64,000 bases of DNA from Metarhizium brunneum (lineage: Eukaryota; Ascomycota; Sordariomycetes; Hypocreales; Clavicipitaceae), in contig NC_089428.1 of NCBI RefSeq assembly GCF_013426205.1, positions 2,418,001 to 2,482,000 on the forward strand. The letters are read 5' to 3'. The translations under genes were made by a program, and so were the position numbers. The number at the start of each line of letters is the position of its first letter. Position 1 is the first letter of the stretch. This document shows, piece by piece, positions 12,895-22,404 of this stretch. Under the pieces are notes generated by a model that ran no database searches, had not been told where the DNA came from, and saw nothing but the letters and a program-made list of their open reading frames with translations.

Positions 12895-13482
12895 CTAGCA
12901 AAGCTTAGGATCCCGTCAAGCTCTTCTCCGAGGTTCCAATGCCTCCATATATGGAGGAGTGTGCCACCGAAAATGGAGGATATGGTGTCCGTTTTTGGAG
13001 GACTGGCAACCAAGAGTTGGTGTGGCAGGATTACGGTTAGCCCCCGTATTTTACGTGGGTCCCAAGGAAACCGGATGCCGCCGACACCGGTGCGATCATG
13101 TTCTGTAGTCCGCTAGAGCCACTCCCTTCCGCGACGTACCCCCCGATTACCTGCAAGGGTTCTTGGCCAATGGCTGACTACGACACCATGTTTTCCAGTC
13201 TCCCATTCGAGTAAGCCGCACAATCTCCCGTGATTGTTCAGCCGAAGGCTGTATTACATTAGTTCTTAAGTTTTTCCCCAAATATAATGAGGGTTTGGTG
13301 CGGACAGGGATGCGCAAAAGTTTTCCCAGATCTGATTGGCCCAGATTTTGTGTGGCCCAAGCCAAAGCGAGGCGCAACTGGATAGCTCCCAACAAAGTGG
13401 GGCCTAGCCATCTGCCCCTGAATTGTTTACTTCGCTGCAGAACTTCATTCAAACAACTCCGCTTCATGTCCTTCATGACATA
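12895..13482. other. Disrupted region with a short palindrome
   Basis: No gene. A near-perfect 18-bp palindrome (GCCTCCATATATGGAGGA) sits at about 12940-12957. From here to 19.3 kb the sequence is dominated by mobile-element remains. Confidence 0.35.
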
Positions 13483-13686
13483 ATGAGTACGGGGTCTGCT
13501 TCACGGGTTCAAGATAATTGGACTTCTGTTGTCTGCGCCCGCTGTGGCGAGGAGAAACCGACAGGCGACTTCATAAGCAAACGAAAATCTGCTGGTAACA
13601 CCAAAAACTGCGTGGACTGTCGTAACTCCCGCAACTCTCATGTCAGCTCTGTCTCCCCACGCCGCAAGACAATCAGCGCCAACTAA
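13483..13686 (+). CDS. Small zinc-ribbon-like protein, probably mobile-element associated
   Basis: An uninterrupted 67-residue frame from ATG 13483. It has two CxxC pairs (VCARCGEEKP and NCVDCR) separated by about 20 residues with F, K and N in between. This treble-clef or zinc-ribbon-like pattern is frequent in repetitive fungal genes. The tail is basic and Ser-rich. It lies next to Helitron and DUF3435 relics, so it is more likely a transposon passenger or fragment than a host gene. I know no function for it. Confidence 0.4.
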   Translation: MSTGSASRVQDNWTSVVCARCGEEKPTGDFISKRKSAGNTKNCVDCRNSRNSHVSSVSPRRKTISAN

Positions 13687-14284
13687 GCGAAGCGTTCCAG
13701 ATCTAGGGACGCAATCTAGACGTTGAAGAACCTCGCTGTCGGCCCTTCCTCAAGCGAGAGTCCTGCTCTCAAGAGAACAGAAGAAGGTGCTGGTCTATCG
13801 CCTCCAAAGGACAGATCCGGAACCCAGCCTACATGGTCGGAGAGGGTACGGCAATGTCATACAGCGAGTACGTTATTTGAAGCCTCGATAAGCCAGCCGC
13901 GTGTAGAACTTGGCACGCCAGAGCCGCCAACCCAGTAAGGCTCACAGCTCTTCCGGACACTGGCTCCCTCACCTGCGGTGCAGCGAACGACCCATCCGAT
14001 CGTGCCACTGTCTGATCCAGCTACTATCCGACGCAGCACAAGTAGTGTGGGTCATGCTTTACTTGGCAACTAGATACCGCAAAGGGGGGGAAGAACTTGC
14101 AAGATAACCCTTCCACGGCTGGGGCGGGGGTCAAGCTGGCCGCTGTCCAGCACGACCATCGTTGACGACGCCGTGCAGGGGAAACTGTCCCACTGACGCC
14201 CAAAATATGTCATTTTGGCGTCTGTCAAGGCTCGGAGGTTGCGGGAGAAGGTATCTATCCTTGTGCTGTGGTTGGCAGTAGCTT
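13687..14284. other. Mobile-element debris without a readable gene
   Basis: Sits between the zinc-ribbon ORF and the helicase relic. It is C/G-rich compared with the flanks and has no intact frame with family resemblance. It may be the decayed upstream part of the Helitron helicase. Confidence 0.3.
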
Positions 14285-14745
14285 CTTCAGGCTGGCCATC
14301 GAACGTAGATGCGAGCCAAGATCAACTGCGGACGGGAAAGCTACATGATCAAGAGGTCGCCGGGTTTACCGACGCCTTACCAGTATACGCCACGAAAGAC
14401 CGGGTGAACGAATATAACCTGTAGCACCTTGACCGCCTCAGCCGACCAGTCATTCAGGTCATCGCTACGAACGTCGGCCCCGGCGCGGCTACTGCCCAGG
14501 ACGACAAGGCGGGCAACCTTGCGAAACAGGTCCCTGTATGCATTGGTGCCCGTCTGTGCAACCTCTGGCAACACACCTGGGGCTGACCCCATCCGAGACC
14601 AACCGTATGTAATCATGATGGAGTTTGACAAATATACCGGACCAGCATTCCTGACCACCGCCGACTGTAGGATGATCGTCCCGATTCCGCCAGTAGACAG
14701 GGGCTTCCTCGTTGGAGCCACACTCTACACCCTTAGTTTCCCATG
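14285..14745 (+). pseudogene. Helitron-type PIF1-like helicase relic
   Basis: The segment reads as the C-terminal part of a Helitron PIF1 helicase in pieces: EVAGFTDALPVYATKDRVNEYNL, then an in-frame TAG (14422-14424), then HLDRLSRPVIQVIATNVG followed by a block ending in VPVCIGARL. A frame change follows, then VIMMEFDKYTGPAF and MIVPIPPV. These match, in order, the Y-x-T/K-xx-VxxYN, IxAxNxG, (L)CIGAR(V) and EFDxYTGP/PIPPV landmarks of these helicases. At least one stop and one frameshift break it. The N-terminal helicase and any Rep domain are not visible, so this is a dead fragment. Confidence 0.6.
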
Positions 14746-15739
14746 ATCATATGCTATGCCATTACAGTTCATAAGTCCAGAGCATCACCGAGACAAGATC
14801 GTAACAGATCTGTCTTGCCTTGACTTTCAGACAGGTTTGAGCTATGTGGCCGTCTCGCTTGTGAAACCGCTGCATTGCTTGATGCTTGATTCGACTGCAA
14901 TCATCTGACATACACATCCCCTTGGGAGGGTATCAAGATGAAAATGAGGGATCAAAGGCTTAGGAGTTAGCAGGTTCTCACTCAGAACCTGTATAAGAAA
15001 GGCCACGGGGCTACGTAACTCCACTTGATCGAGGTGTAAATGGCGCAGTGAATGTATGCTTATAGATCCATCGTTCTTCATTTTTTTCGGTGACTGCCTT
15101 ACCGTACCGCAGATTTGCAGCCTTCGGCTGATTGTACGCCTTGCACCACTGCTCAAAAGTGCAAGGTGTGACGTAGTATTTTAATTCCTAGGTATTACAC
15201 ACCAAATTGAGAATTTATGGTTCCTGACAGTTTCCCTTCACCAATGGTGGACGACTGTCAGAACTTTACTTGATTCTCTTACTACAATACTCTGCTCGCC
15301 CCCCTGGCATGATAGGCACGTTTTTGGTATGCGGCCAAGTTTGGCATCAAAGTAGGCGGACAAGTGGTGGACCGTGCAATTGAATCTGCTAACAAGCTCG
15401 ATAGGTATAGTCCGCAAGAGCACCGAATTGGTCAGCAACACCTGCACCAACGGGACACGGTAGAGCCACGGGTCCCCCTCCGTCATTGCCAGTGCATCTT
15501 CCAGCTTTTGGGATGCAAGGATTTTTACGTCGTCGGTCAATCCAGCTCCTGTATCTCCGTCTATATGACTATATGGCTCAAGAAGATTGACGTCATGCAA
15601 GATTCAAAGAGAGGCGATAACAGTGACCCTTTGGAGTTTCAAGTCAAAGTTATTATGTATGATAAAGGCAGAGAGTTGTCTTGTCTACTTAGCCTCTACG
15701 AGTGACCGAGGACTTCCAGGGGACCTCTACACTACCAAA
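14746..15739. other. Unassigned sequence between two element relics
   Basis: A minus-strand frame of about 120 residues (15600-15238) and an overlapping plus-strand frame are present. Neither has recognisable family features. It may include the decayed N-terminal half of the DUF3435 gene that becomes readable at about 15740. Confidence 0.3.
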
Positions 15740-17357
15740 AGTCACTGAATTCTGGCAGTGCTCTATCTCCTTTTACTTGCTTCCGCAGGATCTCGCCCTA
15801 CCTCCATACTTCGCCTTCGGTTTGGGAATATTCGAGTGGCGTTGGCGAGAGACCCAGAAGGTGGACCACACAAGATCTTGATTCGATTCACACTGGAGTT
15901 CACGAAGTCATACCTTGGTGTTAAGGATGCGTAAGTATATAGTTCCTGCTGTCTACGCATTGCTTGCCAAGCTTATGTCTGCTAATGTGCTATTGGTAAA
16001 ACGTTTACGATCCTGGAGATGATTTTTGATCCTTCCTTTCTCCTTAGTCCACACGCCTCTCTACTTGGCGTTTTATTCCGACGCAAAGCATTCCGCGTAT
16101 CACACCTCACTTCTCCTAAGCAGCTGGATGAGTTGGACATATATGCAGGCGAGCGTGAACTACCTTTGCCTCTAAGAAGTGACCTAAAGGATGTGTGCAT
16201 ATTCCGTCTCGCTGTTAAAACATTGACGGGGTACGAGATGTCAACAACAAAGATCATCACTAAGGCATGATTGTGGGCTGGATCAAAAGAGTGGGTGAGA
16301 TCATGGGTCTTCAGTATGAAACAATACGTTTCAGTCTGCGCTATAATGCAGCCAATGAGTTTGACCAAAGTCGTAAGTATTTTAGAATCAACATAAGGAA
16401 ATTTTTTAACGTCGTTGCAACAGCCGACATGAGCGAGGCGCCTCGCCACTTGTCTCTTGACCACGCCAACTCCGTCCCTTTTCAGAAATATTACCTTGGT
16501 CGCATTGTCCGTGCGGACCCACGAGCTATTGTCCGTCGAGAAAAACCACAGCAGGCACTTATTGACCAAGCTTGCAGCATTGGTCACTCTATGAGCAAAC
16601 GCCAGCCGACAGGCCTTACAGCCGAGCAAACAGCACCTGTCACGTCAAATCCTCATGTTAGACGGCTCACAATCCAACTGCGAAAATTGCGCCCAGGGTC
16701 CGAACAGCACAAGAAGACCCACCGCGCGTTGCGATCATTAAAACAGAAGTTAAATAGAAAATTAAAACAGAAAGTCCGGGACGACTGGACGGACGAACAA
16801 GCCGTGGACGATATCGAACGTCAACTCCAAGGTAAAGGCTTTGCAACCAGTAGTGGATCATGCAATACGTCCTCAGCGGCCAGCTCAGAAGTTGCTGATG
16901 GAAGCGCTTAAAAGTCTGGTCGGGGATATTCTTGAGGGGCAGGACATTCGAATGATAATGCGATTGATGCCATAACTGCATATTGCGTCGAGAAAGGGGC
17001 GACCATTCGCCGTAGTTATCTACAGCCTCCGCCAACGGGCTCGCGTAATGAACCTCGTGAGATAGCCCTCTATTCCTAGATACTAGGTCTGTTTTCATTG
17101 AGTATCCCAACCAGAGGCCAAGAACATGTTTTCTGTGCGTTGGCGCTGCGCTTTCATTGCGGCCAGATGACCCTCGTGTGGAGGACAAGATTCAGGAGTT
17201 CCACACATCTGGTGATTTGAGCAAACACTTTCGTCGAAGACATGTGTCGCAATTGGGAGACAATGAACGGCCGGTGTGTCAAGTCTGCAACATGACTCTC
17301 GCACATAAGATGCATCTGAGAAATCATGCTATTCCAGTTCATGGGAAAGTCTCGTGA
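15740..17357 (+). pseudogene. DUF3435 (tyrosine-recombinase-like) gene with C2H2-type tail, degraded
   Basis: Reads in order as a DUF3435 protein. The blocks are SAGSRPTSILRLRFG with VALARDPEGGPHKILI (to 15930), a GTAAGT intron, then FDPSFLLSPHASLLGVLF and ELPLPLRSDL (about 16005-16372). A second clean intron (16373-16423, GTAAGT to CAACAG) leads to LDHANSVPFQKYYLGR, KPQQALIDQA and DDWTDEQAVDDIERQLQGKG. The zinc-finger tail, HTSGDLSKHFRRRH and CNMTLAHKMHLRNHA, ends at 17357. The N-terminus is missing. The acceptor of the first intron lacks AG (reads GGTAAAACG), and the frame breaks at least once between about 16912 and 17157. DUF3435 includes the YR recombinases of fungal Starship elements, but this C2H2-tailed subgroup is also a common dead repeat. 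It is not functional as it stands. Confidence 0.75.
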
Positions 17358-18025
17358 TGCCTTCAGCGGTCATAGACTGATGCCTTCCCCGTTCTGATGT
17401 CAAGATACGTACCGAGCGAACGCAGTAGTATTTACGTCTTCTTCAACACCGAATACGCACTGTTTCTCAAATGGCTTTATAGCTTGTTCAATTGAATCGT
17501 GTATCAAGTTTTAGCTTATTCGTCTTCGCCTCAACCCAAATGGCAACTAAATCCAGAGTCCAAGCCTGTAGCCAGACGAGATTACCTTAGCAGACTCAAA
17601 CTTCCACAGCAGTATCTGACGAGTCTATGACTGCAAAAGAAAAGTGCCCTGTTAATCTTGGACTTGATGTCGGCGCGTTGATAAATTCTCTGATGACCCT
17701 CTGGCATGTTGAAGCAAGAGCTGTCATCTTCACTGTACCAACCCAACTGTTCCTCGAAGCTTTGATTAAGTAAAACATTATACAGATATGCGACGCCAGA
17801 GCCATTGAGAAGGGAGCAATAGAAGGTTCTATGTTTTGGCAGTCCATTAAGTAAGGCTTCAACGGCGGCGCATCGCACGTCTCCGTCCTTGTGTTAAGCC
17901 GTGCCGCTACGGTCATGAGAATCTCATCTGGGAGGGCCGGTCGCTCATCTATGGAGACCCTGAACTTTTGTTGATGCGCTGTAGTCCAACTTCGGCAGGA
18001 AGGTCCCGTTGTTGGCATGCTGTCG
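17358..18025. other. LINE insertion-site flank
   Basis: Two overlapping minus-strand frames (18018-17596 and 17878-17582) are open but show no recognisable domain. The LINE inserted at 18026. If a host gene existed here it was on the minus strand and is broken by the insertion. Confidence 0.3.
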
Positions 18026-18041
18026 ATGAGCTGATACCCTA
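18026..18041. repeat. Target-site duplication, left copy
   Basis: ATGAGCTGATACCCTA here matches 19247-19262 at 15 of 16 positions and brackets the LINE remnant. Confidence 0.65.
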
Positions 18042-19246
18042 TGTTATGTTATGTGTATTTTCCGTCCAGTGGCGTCGGGCCACTCAGGTCCCCTATTATT
18101 ATTATTATTATTAAGTTTATTACGCCCGGAAGGTTTTCCCTATAGGGCCGCTACACTAACCTATCTGAACTCCTATACATATGGCTATAGCTCCTAGAGC
18201 CCAACGATTCAGGTAACCTTACATTTGCTCAGCCTCTATTATGCCACTGGCAGTTCTGCTTGAAGGCTAATTTCTCCAAGTGTTCAGCATCCTATTCCCA
18301 GCAACTGAAGCATAGCGGGGCACAGGACGTGCTAGGCTAGTGCTAAATTTGCTAAACGCAACTACGTGAACAAAACACTATCTAACATGGCATTAGCTCA
18401 AAGGCGCTCACAGTCTACTCTGTTACCCGTCAGCGGGTTGTGCAGGTGATGCTATCTACTGGACCAGATTGGTCTGTGGTGCGGGCTGCGGTGGCAGCCG
18501 GAAGAGGCGTGCGCGGGCAGAAGGTGCTGAGACCACCTTCCGCCTGTTGCCGCCGGAGAAGAAAGAGACAAAGGAGAGGGGGCACGACAGTGCTGTGATG
18601 GATGATTTCATCTAGTGGTGCGGGCAGATCTTCTCGAAGAAAGAGCTTGCCTTCACCAACTTGACGAATTTTGTCGAAATCTCTGCCTATTGCCTGGTTG
18701 ATCGCCACGGTCGGTGAGGGTGCGAGTCTCATCTGACAGAGCGGCTGAATCTTCCGGTAATAGAAGAGCTGCGTCGGCGCAAAGCGCCGACCGCAAGAAC
18801 ATGTAACACAGACGTCGTTGTGCTGGAATCTTTCGTGGTAGTCAGCAAAGTCACCGTGATGAGTCCTCGTGGCTAGGAGCTGTTGGAGCATTGTTTGTGG
18901 GAGAGCTAATTCCGGAGGACAGCTAGAAAGGAACTTGACGGTCAGACTCTGATACTTATCGGGTGCAGAGGCATCCCACCAGGCTTGCACCCCCGATTCT
19001 GGACTGCTGTCTAGCGGTCTCTTGCAGGAAGGCCAGTGTTGGGACTGCGTCTGCGGGTTCGGGTTGGGCGCATCCCGTCTTCGCCAGAATGTCGGCTTGT
19101 TCATTTCCTGGAATCTTGGTGTATCCGGGTATCCAGCGGACTTCGGTCTTTCGGTGCGTCTTTGCTAGGGCCTGAAAGGTCAGGAAGACCCTCTGCGACG
19201 AGTCGGAGGGTTTGCCTCCGAGGCATGCGGCAGCCGCGATATTGTC
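18042..19246 (-). mobile_element. 5'-truncated Tad-like LINE (non-LTR retrotransposon)
   Basis: The minus strand encodes the RNase H end of a LINE: EVRWIPGYTKIPGNEQADILAK, then a linker. The usual C-terminal block of Tad/I-clade elements follows: ELALPQTMLQQLLATRTHHG, DFADYHERF and the Cys motif CSCGRRF, with the frame closing near 18430. The 3' end has a TTA (TAA on the sense strand) microsatellite at about 18095-18112 and an ACATAACATAAC-type end next to the left duplication. Endonuclease and reverse transcriptase are absent, so it is a classic 5'-truncated insertion. The coding part is nearly intact, suggesting a fairly young insertion. Confidence 0.8.
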
Positions 19247-19262
19247 ATGAGCTGATATCCTA
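19247..19262. repeat. Target-site duplication, right copy
   Basis: ATGAGCTGATATCCTA, partner of 18026-18041. One C/T difference separates the two copies. Confidence 0.65.
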
Positions 19263-19755
19263 GAGTAGTGCAAAAGGCCCCCGGGTACCCGCCAATGATT
19301 AGAAGAACCGCATTTGACTATGATAACCGGAATCTGGGACCGAAAACACAATTGGGTCAAAGCAGAAGATTTTGAAGAGTTTTGGAAGGACTATAGAAAT
19401 GCCATAAGATTCACAACAAAGCCTGCCGAATGTACTAGAACAAGTGAGGATGAGAACCGTCCACAGGCCGTCGTCATTCAAACGCGGTTTGCACATAAAG
19501 CCACGGCTCAGAAAAAGGAACAGTAACGGAGGTTTGCAAACAGCCAGCAATAAGAAAAACTTGGTGGAATATGGTGTCAGATGCAGACATTATAATAGTC
19601 TGTACCGATCTCAACCAGGTTGAGGAGCGAGTGATTGGGTAGCGTGAGGGCATCCTCGGCGGCCCAGGCAATATGCTCCAGGCCTACACAAAGCCCTTTT
19701 TTGCAGACTTCCGCCGTACCAATTTGACAGATCTGCAAACTTTGTCTTCTTCTGA
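19263..19755. other. LINE right flank, no gene supported
   Basis: A 70-residue plus-strand frame (19314-19526) is open but has no supporting splice signals or family features. Nothing else is visible before the methyltransferase stop codon. Confidence 0.3.
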
Positions 19756-20676
19756 TTAGCTCTTTGTCGAGTCGTCCCCTCCAATCGTGGGTTTCTTAGC
19801 ACTGATGGCAACATATCTCCAGTACTTTTGCGCATAATATCCACGCGCACCACCAATTGCATTGACAAAGTACTTTTCGAGACGAAAGAAAACGATGATA
19901 TAGTATGGAATAGCTGCCAAAAGCCAAAATAGTCGCAGCATTGGACGGACATTTTCGGAGTAGTCATGCTCTTTAACATCTACAAAGCCAGCTTCTTCAA
20001 GCAGCTGTTTGTAGTACCCACGCTTAGCGCGCTGCCACGTAGGCATGGCACCATACTCACTGACCTCCCTCATTAGTTTGGCCAGTGTCTTCCCAATAGC
20101 TTCGTCGGATTCATAGTCATGGTCGTATTCATGCATAGCGATGTGACCTCCAGGTCGGAGGATGCGGTAGAAGCCCTTTAAAACCTCTAGTGGATCTGTC
20201 GCATGGACGAGAGTTTCCATCGTATAGACTCCATCATAACTCCCAGATTGTAATGTTTCAAGGTGATGGTAGTCCATCTTGTTGACCGATACGAGAGAAC
20301 CAAGATCGCCAGATCGAGCAACATTACGCTTCGCTTTGGCAAGATGGTGATCCAGGACATCGATGGCAGTCACACGCAAGCCGTGATTTGCCATGTAGAG
20401 AGCAACATGCCCAACTCCACAGCCGGCATCCAAGACTTGCGAGCCCGGCGCAACGTCAAGGAGCCTGTACATCTTCTCCTCCATCCTCCGCAAAGGGCCA
20501 CTTAGGGGAAATACCCAGTACGTGTCCTTCTCCCAGTAACCAAAGTGGCGAGTATTCCCCAAGAGAAGCCAATAGCCAATTCGTGACTCAAACGACTTGT
20601 AAAGGCTCTGAAGGGCGGGATTATCATTTATTACTGGTTTCGAGTCGACTGCTGATGTCTGCGACGGAGTGGGCAT
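19756..20676 (-). CDS. SAM-dependent methyltransferase, Erg6/UbiE-like
   Basis: A single exon of 306 residues from ATG 20676. Motif I is VLDAGCGVGHVALYM at about residues 81-95. The following acidic loop is VTAIDVLD, motif II is DGVYTMETLVHATDP and motif III is ILRPGGHIAMHEYD. This order and the MHEYDH post-motif are typical of class I methyltransferases related to sterol C-24 and small-molecule C/O-methyltransferases. The C-terminus has a hydrophobic segment (LFWLLAAIPYYIIVFF, around residues 253-268), suggesting membrane association. The substrate is unknown. No biosynthetic neighbours (P450, terpene cyclase, PKS) are present, so it is not evidence for a metabolite cluster. Length is near that of related fungal enzymes. 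Confidence 0.85.
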   Translation of the reverse strand: MPTPSQTSAVDSKPVINDNPALQSLYKSFESRIGYWLLLGNTRHFGYWEKDTYWVFPLSGPLRRMEEKMYRLLDVAPGSQVLDAGCGVGHVALYMANHGLRVTAIDVLDHHLAKAKRNVARSGDLGSLVSVNKMDYHHLETLQSGSYDGVYTMETLVHATDPLEVLKGFYRILRPGGHIAMHEYDHDYESDEAIGKTLAKLMREVSEYGAMPTWQRAKRGYYKQLLEEAGFVDVKEHDYSENVRPMLRLFWLLAAIPYYIIVFFRLEKYFVNAIGGARGYYAQKYWRYVAISAKKPTIGGDDSTKS

Positions 20677-21670
20677 GTTGAAAAATAAAAATTCGGACTT
20701 CGAAAGTTAGACGCTAGAAAGGGAAACTGTGGCCGTGAGCGGTGGCTTACCTGAGCTAGGAAGCTTGAAAAGGATGGACGAGGAGGAGAAGAGGAATGAA
20801 ATGGGACTTAGCAGAGAAGAAAACAACGTAGAGAAGCATGACAGCAGAATTCGGGTTTTTGAATGGTAAAACATGTCGTGTCCCAGGGCATGCCGATTGG
20901 TGTGGAATTTACCGCAGCACGTGAGATTGGGCGGAAAGGGGCGCGGTTACAGTGGTTGTGGGACCATACAGGTGGCAGTGCAGTGGCGCAAAGACTGGCG
21001 GCCAAATCAATGGGAGCCTGCTTACGCTTAGTGGTCTAGAAATTGCCAGGGTACCCCCGGGGAAGAAAAAGGAGAAAAAGAAGGTGGAAGGGTTCAGTAT
21101 AATACTTCACGGGCAAACTGCACTTTTTGCTCCTTTTTTTTGGGGACCATATCATATTTATGCCAGAACCCTCAGTTCACTTGCCCGAGAGTCTCTCTAG
21201 ATCCCTTCATGCATGCCACACAATTATCTCTGAAAGCATCCATTCCATCTCCTACATCAATGTTACTACCTTGAGGAGTCTAATTTCCCATTCACCCATT
21301 AGTACTGACATTTTTTCAATACCAGCTGAGACTCGCCAACGAACCCTATGAGCCTGCTGTCTACCATCCATTTGCCCAAATTAATGCATGCATAAATACT
21401 AACCAACCATGACTGCGTGATATGGGAAAACCTGGTCATTTCAATACCCAGCCAAAAATCGCAGGTTCTGACTGCGGTACACACAATGCAGCTCATACTG
21501 GATCGCAACCCCGCAAAGCATCGGGTCCGACTCACTGTTTGGACAAGCCTGCTATCCACAGCGCGTAGCTGAGAGCTCTGGTTGGCTGGTTGTTTCTCAT
21601 CCTACCAACTTTGCAATCTCGTCCCCTCGCGTTAAACAATGGTTGGCAGTGTTGAAATATAGGGATTGAT
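20677..21670. other. Intergenic upstream of the methyltransferase
   Basis: Promoter-side sequence with a poly-T/G run near 21130. No coding frame stands out. Confidence 0.35.
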
Positions 21671-21812
21671 GTCAAGCATGTGAGGATTATTGAGAGTCTA
21701 TTTGCCTTGGTCACTACTCAAGTCAAGAGGACGAAGGTCCCAGTTATATACACAACAGTGTCCAAGTGGGTCAGGACGCTTCCTCCACTGGGGCGGAATA
21801 TCGTTTGACAGG
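21671..21812 (+). repeat. Dispersed repeat, copy 1 (decayed coding fragment)
   Basis: About 140 bp match 61261-61403 in the same orientation at roughly 80% identity by eye. Both copies read a peptide with ESL(F/L)AL(V/T)TTQVKRTKV, then VIYT, VSKW and, further on, AEYRLT. Copy 1 shifts frame before AEYRLT. The parent gene is unknown. Confidence 0.6.
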
Positions 21813-22404
21813 CGGTTCGGGGTGCAGCGGCGGCTATTTGTCGTTGGATGTCACTGAAATATTAGCTCTTGCAGAAAATAACGAGACACTGATCATTCTT
21901 AAGTTGAATTGAACCACGCGCGGTGTTTATACTGTGACGGTACAAGGGCACGAGCAAGGTCAAGTGTTGACTTATAAAGCAATTTGTTCACAAGGAGAAT
22001 GAGGTTCCAGGGAAGTTCGACTCAATCTATGTCCGTCCTAAAGTAGGCCTCGTTTCCTCACATATACCAAATTCTCTTGGACCTCAGAAAATTGGCAACC
22101 CATAGCCAGATAACGGATTCAAATTTGAGATGCTAGAAGGATGACAAGGTCAAGTCTCTTTCAAGGCCACAGACCAGGCAGCAGTATAATAACAGGCATC
22201 TAGTTGTCGTATGGTTTTATTCTTTGTGTAGAAATCAAGAGTCTCATTTGCCTAAACTGTCTCAAACAGTTGTACTATGTGACAAAGGACGAAAACTATA
22301 AAATAATAGGACAGTTTGCTCGCTATGCCAACACGCTAAAACCAATGATATTACCGACGTCCATGCTGTGAACGAGTCTCGCACAAGCTAGCGCGCACCT
22401 GACA
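21813..22404. other. Probable continuation of decayed gene, otherwise empty
   Basis: Short coding-like stretches (GYLSLDVTEILALAENNETL and later VYTVTVQGHEQGQV) follow the repeat on the plus strand, interrupted by stops. I cannot name the family. Confidence 0.3.

Noticed and set aside
17596..18018. 140-codon minus-strand frame next to the LINE
   Set aside because: A second frame covering the same bases is equally plausible and neither has a domain; possibly a host gene hit by the LINE but not supportable.
18095..18112. TTA microsatellite
   Set aside because: Explained as part of the LINE 3' end, not an independent feature.
19314..19526. 70-codon plus-strand frame right of the LINE
   Set aside because: No homology features or splice signals; ends without context.
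19756..20676. Secondary-metabolite cluster around the methyltransferase
   Set aside because: No synthase, cyclase, P450 or cluster transporter adjacent; neighbours are a LINE and an unrelated membrane protein.
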